Assembly (NCBI GenBank): GCA_963773605.1
Contig: CAVZBT010000005.1
Span: forward strand, 708,060-772,059
Direction: 5' to 3'
Origin: CAVZBT01 sp963773605
GTDB taxonomy: Bacteria; Acidobacteriota; UBA6911
Length of the DNA stretch: 64,000 nt
Position 1 is the stretch's first letter. Each line of letters begins with the position of its first letter. Position numbers and translations under genes: made by a program. The notes under the pieces were generated by a model that did no database searches, was not told where the DNA came from, and saw only the letters and a list, made by a program, of their open reading frames with translations. Of this stretch, positions 19,435 to 29,551 are shown piece by piece.

Positions 19435-20585
19435 TGCGGTTCCTCTTCAAGACGGATTACGAAGACGACATCAGACTGTTTCCGCACAGCGGCTACGTCG
19501 TTTCCTACGGTATCCTGCTGGCGCTACTTGTGATCGCGCCGTTCGTGCTGTCGAGCTATCTGGTCAGCCAGCTGGTGTTCGTCTGCATCTATGCCACGGT
19601 GGGTGTAGGCTTGATGATCCTCACCGGCTTCACCGGGCAGGCCTCGCTCGGCCACGCCGCCTTTCTGGCGATCGGCGCCTATACGGCGGCCTATCTGCAG
19701 CAATACAACGTACCGTTTCCGGTCTACTTCCTGGCCGGCGGCCTGTTGACCGGCGTGGTCGGTGCGCTGGTCGGATTCCCGGCGCTGCGGCTGACGGGCA
19801 TCTATCTCGTCATCGCGACGATTTCCTTTGCCTTCATCGTCGAGGAAGTGCTGGCCCGCTGGGAAAGCGTGACCCACGGCAACGAGGGCATGCGCGTCAA
19901 GACCTTGAGCCTGTTCGGGCAGGCGGTGCCGCAGAACGGAGCGACCTTCTATTTCCTCTGTCTTGGCGTATTGATCCTCACCATCGTCGGCACGCTCAAC
20001 CTGCTGCGCTCGCCGACCGGCCGCGCCTTCGTCGCGATCCGCGACAGCGAAACGGCGGCGCGCAGCATGGGCGTCAACGTTTCGCTCTACAAGGTGAAGT
20101 CGTTTGCGATCAGCGCAGCGATCACCGGCTTGGCCGGGGTGCTGTTCGCGCACAAGCTCTCCTTCATCAGCCCGGAAATGTTCACGCTGCAGCTCTCGAT
20201 CGAGTTCATCATCGTGATCCTGATCGGCGGCACCTTCAGCCTGCATGGCGCGGTGCTCGGCGCGATCTTCCTGGTCATGATCGATCCGTTCCTGACCTAT
20301 CTGAAGGATGACCTGCCCGGCATCATCTCAGGGCTGGCCGCCATGTTCGGCGCTGACAGCGTGACGGCGGGGAAAGTTCACGGCAACGTCGCCGCCATTG
20401 CCTCCGCCAACGGCCTCAAGGGCGCGATCTACGGCGTGATCATCGTGCTGTTCGTGCTGTTCGAGCCGCTCGGTCTGTACGGGCGCTGGCTGAAGATAAA
20501 ACTCTTCTTCCAGCTGTTCCCGCTCTACAAGCGCGCCACCTTCAAGCGTCAAAAAATCTACGTGAAATCGGAGCGGAACCGATGA
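19434..20585 (+). CDS. livM: Branched-chain amino acid-type ABC permease LivM
   Basis: This intact 383-residue inner-membrane permease is the second channel subunit of the liv importer. Family signatures are ILTGFTGQASLGHAAFLAIG, RLTGIYLVIATISFAFI, AVRDS-like AIRDSETAARSMGVN, and ISPEMFTLQLSIEF. The tail is basic and cytoplasmic (KRATFKRQKIYVKSERNR). The start overlaps the livH stop, and the stop overlaps the livG start in an ATGA. This indicates tight translational coupling. Confidence 0.94.
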   Translation: MRFLFKTDYEDDIRLFPHSGYVVSYGILLALLVIAPFVLSSYLVSQLVFVCIYATVGVGLMILTGFTGQASLGHAAFLAIGAYTAAYLQQYNVPFPVYFLAGGLLTGVVGALVGFPALRLTGIYLVIATISFAFIVEEVLARWESVTHGNEGMRVKTLSLFGQAVPQNGATFYFLCLGVLILTIVGTLNLLRSPTGRAFVAIRDSETAARSMGVNVSLYKVKSFAISAAITGLAGVLFAHKLSFISPEMFTLQLSIEFIIVILIGGTFSLHGAVLGAIFLVMIDPFLTYLKDDLPGIISGLAAMFGADSVTAGKVHGNVAAIASANGLKGAIYGVIIVLFVLFEPLGLYGRWLKIKLFFQLFPLYKRATFKRQKIYVKSERNR

Positions 20586-21341
20586 GCTATTTCCGTGCGG
20601 AAAACCTGTCCCTGCACTTCGGCGGCCTCAAGGCGGTCGATTCCGTCAGTTTCGCGCGTGGAGAAGGGCGAGATCCTCTCGATCATCGGCCCCAACGGCG
20701 CCGGCAAGAGTTCGATCTTCAACCTGATCTCGCGGATCTATCCGCCGACCTCAGGCAGGATCTTTTTCGAAGACCAGGACATCACCGAACAGCCGGCCTA
20801 CGAGATTGCCGGCCTCGGCATCGCCCGCACTTTCCAGAACATCGAATTGTTCGAGAATGCGACCATGCTGAGCAATCTCCTGGTCGGCCGTCATAGGCAC
20901 TCCGCCACGCAGCTCTGGCAGGAATTGTTGTACCTGCCGAGCGTGCGCGCCGGCGAAAAGGTCCATCGCCGCCGCGTCGAGCAGGTGATCGAGTTCCTCG
21001 ATCTCGAAGCCTATCGCGACAAGCTGATCTCGGGGCTGCCCTACGGCGTCCGCAAGGTGATCGAGCTCGCGCGTGCGCTGTGCTCGGAGCCGAAACTGAT
21101 CCTGCTCGACGAGCCGTCGTCCGGGTTGAACGTCGAGGAGACCGGCGACATGTCGTTCTGGATCCGCGACATGAAGACCGAACTCGGCATCACCGTCCTG
21201 ATGGTCGAGCACGACATGACGCTGGTCAACCGCGTCTCCGACCGCGTGATCGCGCTCAACTACGGCCGCGTGCTCGCGATGGGCTCGCCGTCCGAGGTGC
21301 AGCGCCATCCCGACGTCGTCGCCGCCTATCTCGGCGCATGA
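20582..21341 (+). CDS. livG: ABC ATP-binding protein LivG, frameshifted
   Basis: This is the first ATPase of the liv importer. It begins MSYFRAENLSLHFGGLKAVD. A break near 20658 leads to VEKGEILSIIGPNGAGKSSI (Walker A). The LivG-specific region IARTFQNIELFENATMLSNL follows. The usual signature region is present as SGLPYGVRKVIELARAL in place of LSGGQ. Walker B is KLILLDEPSSGLN, and the H-loop is VEHDMTLV. The C-terminus is RHPDVVAAYLGA, typical for LivG. The break fits a single extra base. Confidence 0.9.
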
Positions 21342-21351
21342 GGATGATGCC

Positions 21352-22132
21352 ATGAGCGCTTCCGACATCATCCTCAAGCTCAGCAATATCGAGAGCTATT
21401 ACGGGCCGATCATGGCCATCAGGGGCATCAGCCTCGAGGTGCCGCGCGGCCGGATCGTCACGTTGCTCGGCGCCAACGGCGCCGGCAAGACCACCGTGCT
21501 CAAGACCATTTCCGGCATTCTCGATCCCCAGAAGGGCTCGATCGAATTTCTGGGCAAGCCGATCCAGCGCATGGAGGCCGACAGGATCGTGCGGCTCGGG
21601 CTTGAGCCACGTGCCGGAGGGGCGCGAGGTGTTTCCGTTCCTTTCGGTGCGCGAAAACCTGATGATGGGCGCCTATCCGCGCAAGGACCGCGACGGCGTC
21701 GCCGAGGATCTCGAGCGCGTCTACGGCTATTTCCCGCGCCTGAAGGAGCGCATCAACCAGCCGGCCGGACAGCTTTCCGGCGGCGAGCAGCAGATGCTGG
21801 CGATCGGGCGGGCGCTGATGAACCGGCCGACCCTGCTGCTTCTGGACGAGCCGTCGCTCGGGCTGTCGCCGATCCTGGTGAAGGAGATCTTTACCATCAT
21901 CAAGCGCGTCAACGAGGAGCAGGGCATGTCGATCCTGCTGGTCGAGCAGAACGCCAAGGTGGCGCTGGAGACGGCGCATTACGGCTATGTGCTGGAAATC
22001 GGCCGGGTGGTGATGAACGACACCTGCGAGCGGCTGATGAATTCAAAGGACATCCAGGAATTCTATCTCGGCGCCAAGGAAGAGGGCGCCCGCGGCGAAC
22101 GGCGCTGGAAAAAGAAGAAGACCTGGCGTTAA
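21352..22132 (+). CDS. livF: ABC ATP-binding protein LivF, frameshifted
   Basis: This is the second ATPase of the importer. It starts MSASDIILKLSNIESYYGPI. Walker A is LLGANGAGKTTVLKTI. A break near 21603 joins RLGL to SHVPEGREVFPFLSVRENL, the LivF hallmark. The signature QLSGGEQQMLAIGRAL and Walker B LLLLDEPSLGLSP are intact. A lysine-rich C-terminus (GERRWKKKKTWR) extends beyond the usual LivF end. It lies 10 bases after livG. Confidence 0.9.
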
Positions 22133-22253
22133 CCGTCGCAGTCAAAAGCATGGCGTTCAGAACGAGTTAGAGCTAAATTCAGGCCCTGCTTCGAGAAACA
22201 AGACCGGCTGCACAAGACCGGCGCGAAGCAGGCGACAGAGGGAGGAAGAGAGC

Positions 22254-24095
22254 ATGGCCAGACCGGCAGTGCTGACGGTCGCCGACACGATCGCGAAGAG
22301 TTTTCTGAAGTCCGTGGAAACCCGCGGCGACCGGCCGGCGATCCGCGAAAAGAAATTCGGCATCTGGCAGCCGACCAGTTGGCGCGAGTGGCTGCAGATC
22401 TCCAAGGACATCGCCTACGCGCCTGCATGCCAGCGGCTTCCGGCCCGGCGACGTCGCCTCGATCATCGCCAACGCGGTGCCGGAATGGGTCTATGCCGAC
22501 ATGGGCATCCTGTGCGCCGGCGGCGTCTCTTCCGGAATCTATCCGACCGACTCCTCGGTGCAGGTCGAATATCTGATCAACGATTCCTCGACCAAGGTGA
22601 TCTTCGCCGAGGACGAGGAGCAGCTCGACAAGATCCTGTCGTGCCGTTCGCGGTGTCCGACGCTGCAGAAGATCGTCGTGTTCGACATGGAAGGCCTGAG
22701 CGGCTTTATCGACCCGATGGTGCTGTCGCTGGCCGAGTTCATGGCGCTCGGGCGCAACCACGCGCCAGGGCAACGAAGCGCTGTGGGACGAGATGATCGG
22801 AAGCCGCACAGCCGACGATCTCGCCATCCTCGTCTACACGTCGGGCACCACGGGCCCGCCCAAGGGCGCCATGCATTCCAACCGCAGCGTGACGCATCAG
22901 ATGCGCCACGCCAACGATCTGTTTCCGTCGACCGACAACGAAGAGCGGCTGGTGTTCCTGCCGCTCTGCCACGTCGCCGAGCGGATCGGCGGCTACTACG
23001 TCTCGCTGGCGCTGGGATCGGTGATGAATTTCGCCGAGAGCCCGGAAACCGTGCCGGACAATCTGCGCGAGGTGCAGCCGACCGCGTTCCTCGCGGTGCC
23101 CCGGGTCTGGGAAAAGTTCTATTCCGGAATCACGATCGCGTTGAAGGACGCGACCGCGTTCCAGAACTGGATGTACCGCAACGCGCTTGCGATCGGCAAT
23201 CGCGTGACCGAGTACAAGCTGCAGGGCGATACACCGCCATTGTCGCTGCGGCTCGCCAACGCGCCGCCTACTGGCTGGTGTTCCGCAACATCCGCCGCAT
23301 GCTCGGGCTCGACCGTTGCCGGCTGGCCTTTACCGGCGCCGCCCCGATCGCGCCCGATCTGATCCGCTGGTATCTCGCGCTCGGCATCGACATGCGCGAG
23401 GTCTACGGCCAGACCGAAAATTGCGGCGTCGCGACCGTGATGCCGCCCGAGCGCATCAAGCTCGGCTCGGTCGGCAAGGCCGCGCCCTGGGGCGAGGTCG
23501 CGATTTCGCCGCAGGGCGAGATCCTGATCCGCGGCGATTTCCTGTTCATGGGCTACCTGAACCAGCCGGAAAAGACCGCGGAGACCATCGACGCCAAGGG
23601 ATGGCTGCACACCGGCGACGTCGGCTCGATCGACAATGAAGGCTTCGTCAAGATCACCGACCGGATGAAGGACATCATCATCACCTCCGGCGGCAAGAAC
23701 ATCACGCCGTCGGAAATCGAGAACCAGTTGAAGTTCTCGCCTTACGTCTCGCGACGCCGTGGTGATCGGCGACAAGCGGCCGTATCTGACGTGCCTGCTC
23801 ATGATCGACCAGGAGAATGTCGAGAAGTTCGCGCAGGACCACGACATTCCCTTCACCAACTACGCCAGCCTGTGCCGCGCGCCCGAGATCCAGGACCTGA
23901 TCCAGTCGCGAGATCGAGGCGGTCAACGTCAACTTCGCGCGCGTCGAGACCATCAAGAAGTTCTACCTGATCGAACGTCAGCTCACGCCCGAGGACGAGG
24001 AGCTGACGCCGACCATGAAGTTGAAGCGCAGTTTCGTGAACAAGCGTTATGCCGCCGAGATCGACGCCATGTATGGCGAGCGGGCGGTGGCGTGA
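22254..24095 (+). CDS. AMP-binding acyl-CoA synthetase (long-chain/aryl), frameshifted
   Basis: This adenylate-forming ligase of about 610 residues activates a carboxylic acid to its CoA thioester. Motifs are the P-loop-like LVYTSGTTGPPKGAMHSN, YGQTENCG, GWLHTGDVGSIDNEGFVKI and the hinge ITDRMKDIIITSGGKN. The C-terminal LKRSFVNKRYAAEIDAMYG fits FadD15-like ligases. At least five breaks are present (near 22415, 22770, 23265, 23750 and 23905); the last two are xCG-c-Gxx single-C insertions. It sits between livF and livK, so the imported ligand is probably a carboxylic acid activated on entry. This is an inference from the arrangement. Confidence 0.88.
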
Positions 24096-24191
24096 GGCAA
24101 AACGGAAGTTCGCAGCGAGAATCAACTAAGCGGCGAAGGACAAGAAGGCCCTACCCTTCGCTCAACACGGGCCAACAAGGAGGATATTGCA

Positions 24192-25396
24192 ATGTCGAAA
24201 TCGTTTAGGGCGTTGGGCCTTGCGGTGAGCGCCCTTGCGCTGACCGCACTGCCGGCCGCAGCCCAGACCAAGGTTACCAATCAGGGCATCTCGGCGACCG
24301 AGATCGTCATCGGCACCCATCAGGATCTGTCCGGCCCGATCAAGGTCTGGGGCGTTCCGGTTTCCAACGGCATGAAGATGGCGGTCGAGGAGATCAACGC
24401 CGCCGGCGGCATCAACGGCCGCAAGATCAAGCTGATCCTCGAGGACAGCGGCTACGATCCGAAGACGGCCGTGCTCGCCGTCGCAGAAGATGGTCGAGAC
24501 GCGACAAGGTCTTCGCCATGATCGGCGCCGATGGGCTCGCCCACCGTGCTCGCCGCGCAGGACATCCTGTTCGATGCCGGCGTGCTGCAGCTCTTCCCGC
24601 TGACGGCCGCCGAGTTCACCTTCAAGTTCGATCCGGCCAAGCCGCAGGAGCGGCTGAAGTTCAGCAACCTGCTGCCCTATGTCGAGAGCACGCGCGCGGC
24701 CGTCAAATACATGATCGAGTGGAAGAAGCTTCAAGAAGCCCTGCATCATGTACCAGGACGACGAGTACGGCAAGAACGTGCTCGACGGCTTCACCCAGCA
24801 GCTCGACGCGATGAAGCTGACGCCCGCCTCGATCACGAGCTACAAGCGCGGCGCGTCCGACTTCAGCGCGCAGGTCGCCAAGATGAAGTCCGACGGCTGC
24901 GACATGGTCGTGCTCGGCACGGTCATTCGCGAGACCATCGGCGCGATGGGCGAGGCCAAGAAGCTCGGCTGGGACGTCACCTTCCTCGGCGCCACGCCGA
25001 CCAACGTGCTCGAAGTGCCGGCGCTCGGCAAGGACGCGGTCGAAGGCCTCTATGCGGCCTCGGGCTTCGAAATCCCGTACGAGGACACGGCCAAGGGCAA
25101 GGTCAAGGACTGGCTCGCCAACTACAAGAAGATGTTCGGCACCGACGCCAACACGCAGGCGATCATCGGCTACAACGCCATCGATGACCTTTGCCTTCTA
25201 CGCCAACAAGGCGGGCAAGGACCTGACCGGCCAGAAGATGATGGACGCGCTGGAGTCCGGCGACAAGTTCCTCGACATCTTCAACTCGCCGCCGACCAAG
25301 TTCTCCAAGACCGACCATCTCGCCAACACGATCACCCAGGTCCAGCAGATCAAGAACGGCCGCTGGGTGCTGGTCAAGGAAGGCCTGATGTTCTGA
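24192..25396 (+). CDS. livK: Branched-chain amino acid-type ABC substrate-binding protein LivK-like, frameshifted
   Basis: This periplasmic ligand-binding protein of about 398 residues serves the liv importer. The signal peptide MSKSFRALGLAVSALALTAL ends in AAAQTK. The family core includes EIVIGTHQDLSGPIKVWG, AVEEINAAGGINGRKIKLIL, FAMIGADGSPTVLAAQ and MYQDDEYGKNVLDGF. It ends GRWVLVKEGLMF. Breaks lie near 24490, 24510, 24535, 24735 and 25190. An AGGAGG-like site (aaggaggat) precedes the ATG. It is the last gene of the operon and is followed by a strong terminator. The ligand is probably the acid used by the adjacent CoA ligase. Confidence 0.9.
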
Positions 25397-25435
25397 GGGA
25401 GCGTTTCGCTCCCAACGGCAACAGGCTCAACGACA

Positions 25436-25466
25436 AAGGGCTGCGCGAGACGATCGCGCAGCCCTT
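25436..25466 (+). terminator. Rho-independent terminator after livK
   Basis: Perfect 13-base inverted repeat aagggctgcgcga / tcgcgcagccctt with a 5-base loop, followed by ctgttt. It lies 40 bases after the livK stop, where the operon should end. Confidence 0.85.
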
Positions 25467-25484
25467 CTGTTTGAGCTCTGTCAT

Positions 25485-25620
25485 GGCCGGAGCGTACGCG
25501 AAGCGGCGAAGCCGGCATCCATTCTCGTTCGCCAGATGTAGCCGCTCAATGAGCGATCCGTCGCGTCGACTTGCGCATCGCGATGACGCGATCGCTCTGC
25601 TTGTGATCGTCCCGGGATGA
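25485..25620. repeat. Degenerate REP-like intergenic sequence
   Basis: The stretch gtcatggccgga...gccggcatcc resembles one arm of the palindromic unit at 1130-1220. It is followed by gcgatgacgcgatcgc and gtcccgggatgac, fragments typical of the same intergenic repeat style. No coding sequence is apparent between the liv terminator and the PQQ dehydrogenase stop. Confidence 0.4.
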
Positions 25621-25625
25621 CTTCG

Positions 25626-27817
25626 TCACTTCGGCCGGATCGCGTCCGCGGTGCCCTGGATGAAGGCCTGCAGCTTCGGGATATCCTCTTCCTTCAGCTT
25701 GCCGGTGAAGTCGGGCATGCCCTGGTCGCGGAACGGGCCCTTGAACACGAAGTCCTTCAGGTTGGCGATGGTCTCGGTCGGGACGTAGCCGAGGTTCCTG
25801 ACATTGCCGCCCTTGTCGACGCCGGGCACGCCGTGGCAGGAGGCGCAGGCGGTGACATAGATGCAGCGGTGCCTTCGGCGACGTCCTTCGGGTCGTACTT
25901 CACGCCCTTCGAGCAGCCCTTCGGTCTGGTACTTCACGAAGGCCGGCAGCGGCGCCTTGCCGTCGATCGCGAAGGTGTAGACCGTGCCGGGGCTCTGCAG
26001 TTCGGTGGCGCGATCGCATGATCCCGAACACGCCGCCCCAGCCGACCGCGATCGAGACATATTGCTTGCCGTCGATGCATGTAGGTCGAGGCCGCCGCGA
26101 CCACGCCGGTGCCGGTCGGGCTTTCCCAGAGCTTCTCGCCCGTGGTGGCGTTGTAGGCGACGAAGCGCCCGTCGGCCGTGCCCTGGAACACCAGATTGCC
26201 GGCGGTGGTGAGCGTGCCGCCATTCCACGGCGCCACATACTCCGCGCGCCAGGCTTCCTTCTGCTTGACCGGGTCCCAGGCCAGCAGGCGTCCGAACGCC
26301 GGGCTCTTCGGCGGGTCTGCATTCAGCATGAAGCCGAGATTCCAGCCCGGCGCGGACGAAGTTGCCGGGCGTCTTGGCATTGTGCGTCGCAGGTCTTTTC
26401 CGGCGTCAGGTTCATCGGAACGTCCTGCGCCGGCAATGTAGACGAGACCGGTCTGCGGATTGAACGACATCGGATGCCAGTTGTGCGCGCCGTACGGGCC
26501 CGGGAATGCTGTCATACGGCTTCGTCGCCGCGCGCCTCCTTGACCTCGATCGGCCGGCCGTTGGCGTCGTAGCCGGTCGCCCAGTTCACATCGACGAAGT
26601 TCTTCGCCGAGATGAACTTGCCGTTGGTGCGGTCGATGACGAAGAAGAAGCCGTTCTTCGGCGCGTGCAGGATCACCTTGCGCGGCGCGCCGTCGATGTT
26701 GATGTCGGCCAGGATCATCGGCTGGGTCGAGGTGTAGTCCCAGTGATCGCCGGGCGTTTCCTGATAGTGCCAGACATATTTTCCGGTGTCGGCATTCAGC
26801 GCGACGATCGAGGCGAGATAGAGATTGTCGCCGCCGGACGGACTGCGGATTTTGCGATTCCAGGGCGAGCCGTTGCCGGTGCCGATATAGACGAGGTTCA
26901 GGTCGGGATCGAAGGTGATGGTGTCCCACGCCGTGCCGCCGCCGCCGTTGATCCAGTATTTGCCGGCGGGATCCCAGGTCTTGGCCGCGGCCGCCATCGA
27001 TTCGTCCTCGAACGGCTTTGACGGATCGCCGGGCACGGTGAACCAGCGCCATGCCTGGTTGCCGGTCTCCGCGTCGTAGGCGGTGACATAGCCGCGCGCG
27101 CCGTATTCGGCGCCGCCATTGCCGATCACCACCTTGCCGTTGAACACGCGCGGCGCGCCGGTGATGGTGTAGGAATGCTCCTTGCTCGATCACGGTGTCC
27201 TTTTCCCAGACCACCTTGCCGGTGGCGGCGTCGAGCGCGATCAGCCGGCCGTCATAGGCGCCGACAAAGACCTTGCCCTTCCAGAGCGCGACGCCGCGAT
27301 TGACCACGTCGCAGCAGCCCTTGTAGCCCTTCTCGCGATCGATCTTCGGATCGTAGGTCCAGAGCTGCTTGCCGGTGCGGGCGTCGATGGCGTGCACCAC
27401 GCTCCATGACGCGGTCTGGTACATGATGCCGTCGACCACGACCGGCGTCGCCTCGACGCCGCGGGAGGATTCGCAGCGGATAGCTCCACACCAGCCCGAG
27501 TTGCTTGACGTTGTCGGCATTGATCTGGTTGAGCTTGCTGAAAAGCGCGTCTCGGCATAGTCGAGGCCGATGGTCGGCCAGTCGTTCGAGGTCGCGGTGT
27601 TGGCCTTGATCGATGCGCCATCGACCGCCGAGGTGACGGCCTTGATGTGCTCGGGCGATCCCTTGGCGGGGCTCTGCGCGAGTGCGCCGCTGCAGGATAG
27701 CGTCAGGCCCAGCCCGATGGCGATCGCGGCCTGCGCAAGGCGCGCCGATCGATGGGAAGTAGCGGCAATTTCAGGAAAAAAACGGCAAGCGGAATCAACG
27801 CGCGGCAAACGTGTCAT
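25626..27817 (-). CDS. Type II quinohemoprotein alcohol dehydrogenase (PQQ and heme c), frameshifted
   Basis: This periplasmic enzyme oxidises alcohols with PQQ and passes electrons through a fused cytochrome c. A signal peptide (AQAAIAIGLGLTLSCSGALA) is followed by an eight-bladed propeller. Visible hallmarks are the vicinal cysteine pair in GYKGCCDVVNRG, metal ligand regions GGAEYGARG and GTGNGSPWN, catalytic Asp in PGDHWDYTSTQP, GPYGAHNWHPMSFNPQTGL and VAVGWGGVFG-like blades. The C-terminal domain has the heme motif CASCH and axial Met in GMPDF. Thr follows the WDY motif where lanthanide enzymes have Asp, so Ca2+ is expected. About eight frame breaks occur. GGAGGG precedes the ATG at 27817. 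Confidence 0.9.
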
Positions 27818-28109
27818 CTCATTCCCTCCCAGTGATCTCTAGCGGATCTGCCGGAATGCTATGCCGGTGAGAAGGATCGCGTCAATCAATGCGGGGCGCG
27901 AAATGCAAAAAGAGAAAATTTGTCTCGCCATGTTTTCACCGAACGAATGCAGGCTGGTATACCGGCTGCAGCGCACCATCGGCCATGACTGAAAGGAAGA
28001 TCAGGCAAGGAAAGCAGTTTGTTGTCAGCCGCCGCCGCGCAACAATTGCACGCCGTCATTCGTCAGTCGGCACGTTCAGATGACCGGTCCGCGGCGGCGG
28101 CCAGAGAAC
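27818..28109. other. Intergenic region
   Basis: About 290 bases upstream of the PQQ dehydrogenase and downstream of the LapG-like gene. It should hold the dehydrogenase promoter. I see no conserved gene, RNA or clear repeat. Confidence 0.4.
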
Positions 28110-28867
28110 TCACGACGAGCGGAGCCGACAGGGCTGATTGCCCGAGGCGTCGGCGAGCAGGGGAGAATCGGCGTATCGCATCACGCCGTGCTGGCCGATC
28201 ACGAATGTCGGCCGGAAATTTCTGACGTCGGCATCCTCGACCATCGCCATGCGGCGGTTGTCGAGCGTCAGCCAGCGGCCGTCCAGCCGCGCGGCAGCCA
28301 CCGCATGGTCCTCGCCATGGATGGTATCGTGCAGGACCACGATCCTGAGATCGTCGGGCGCGAGGCCGGCGCGGCGCAAGGCGACGAATTTTGCAATCGC
28401 ATAATCCTCGCAGTCGCCGCCGCCACGCGCGAGCGTCGCGAGCGGCGACGTCCAGACGTCGATCTGGCCGTGCTGGGCGAGGTCGCTGATCGGACGGATG
28501 GCGAGATTGATGGCGCGGTTGATTTCGCCGAGCCGGGCGCGGCCTTCGCGCGACCTGGCGGCATCGACGATGTCGAGGAATTTCAGCGCGGCCGGAGACA
28601 CGCAGCCGTCACGGTCGCCTTCGCAGAGCGCAAGCTGCACCATTTCGTCGTCGAGCCGGCGCTGCACGCCGAGCCATTTGTCGCGCAGTCCGCCGCTGGT
28701 GAGCGAGGAGGCGGCAAGCCCGAACGGCTCGGTCGATCGCTGCCATTGATTCCGTCGAATCGGGCAGACGGCTGCGTTTCGGCGCGCAGATCGCCTGGAC
28801 CGAACCAGGCCATGCCGCACGCAATGATGCCCGCGCGCCATGCGCGCGAAAACACTGACAACCCCAT
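28110..28867 (-). CDS. LapG-like periplasmic transglutaminase-type cysteine protease (BTLCP), frameshifted
   Basis: This protein of about 252 residues belongs to the bacterial transglutaminase-like cysteine proteinase family, whose known member LapG cleaves surface adhesins near their N-terminus. The N-terminus MGLSVFSRAWRAGIIACGMA looks like a signal peptide. A break near 28745 joins it to GLRDKWLGVQRRLDDEM. The catalytic residues are Cys in GGGDCEDYAIAKF, His in HGEDHAVAAARLDG and Asp in WLTLDNRRMAMVED. The acidic residues flanking Cys (DCE) match the Ca2+-binding positions known in LapG. It is divergent from a giant VCBS adhesin 685 bases away, its likely substrate (inference). Confidence 0.85.
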
Positions 28868-29551
28868 CTGACGCCCCTTGTCCGGGCATCGGCTGGCTTG
28901 TTCTGCCTGCTCGTGACCGGATCATTTCGCAGGGGGAAAGGATGGGCGAGGGGGCTTTTGATCTGCTTAAAACGGGGTCCTCCCAGCCGCAAAGGGCGAA
29001 ACAGCATGAACGTGGCGTTGCTGGTCCGTAGACAATCTTATTGGTCCGCTCAGATTGGCGCTCATGAAAGCCGTCACGGCGCCGCTCGGTTATCCGAGAA
29101 AGGCTGCGGGATACGGTGCAATATTTACGGTTGCGAAAGGGTCACAGGTCTCCGAATTAACCTTGCCCGCGGGCTCCCTCGGGCAATTGCAGCCGTCTCG
29201 GATGCCCTGAAGGGATGACGGCTTCTAATGCATCCCGCGAAGTGATCAGCCTCAGCTAGTATGTCGCTTCCCTTCAGGAGACGGCACTCGCCGCGCTGCG
29301 ACATAGATAAAGTATTATGACTGCTTATCTTTATGACTTAGGAAGGGAACGCCCATTTTTCGATCAGTCCGAGTTAAATCCGGCCTTTTCCTCGCCACAC
29401 TTTCGCCCGACACTTTTCCCGGACCTTTTTGGTCCTGTTGCAGACTTACCCCATATCGGGGGTATTCGCGGCATACCATGCTTTTGTGTTCCTTACCTGC
29501 ATGGTATCAAAGACCTCGCAGGGAAATTCATAATTATTAACCTATTTAGAT
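28868..29551. promoter_or_regulatory. Divergent intergenic region between protease and adhesin
   Basis: About 680 bases without a convincing gene. It is clearly richer in A and T than its neighbours, especially at 29300-29345 and 29525-29560. It contains three short inverted repeats in 90 bases: ggacc-ttttt-ggtcc (29421-29435), tacccc-6-ggggta (29447-29464), and ataccatgc-17-gcatggtat (29473-29507). These may be operators or structures of the adhesin leader. I cannot assign a -10/-35 pair with confidence. Confidence 0.5.

Noticed and set aside
18480..20585. A single 701-residue open frame spanning livH and livM
   Set aside because: The frame passes through the out-of-phase part of livH after an indel and then enters livM. 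The middle has no family similarity, while livH continues clearly in another frame.
26500..27000. Possible lanthanide-dependent XoxF-type dehydrogenase
   Set aside because: The residue two after the catalytic Asp is Thr, not Asp, and a heme c domain is fused. This fits type II quinohemoproteins instead.
29447..29507. c-di-GMP riboswitch in the adhesin leader
   Set aside because: I could not match the conserved GEMM core sequence. Short hairpins alone are not enough.
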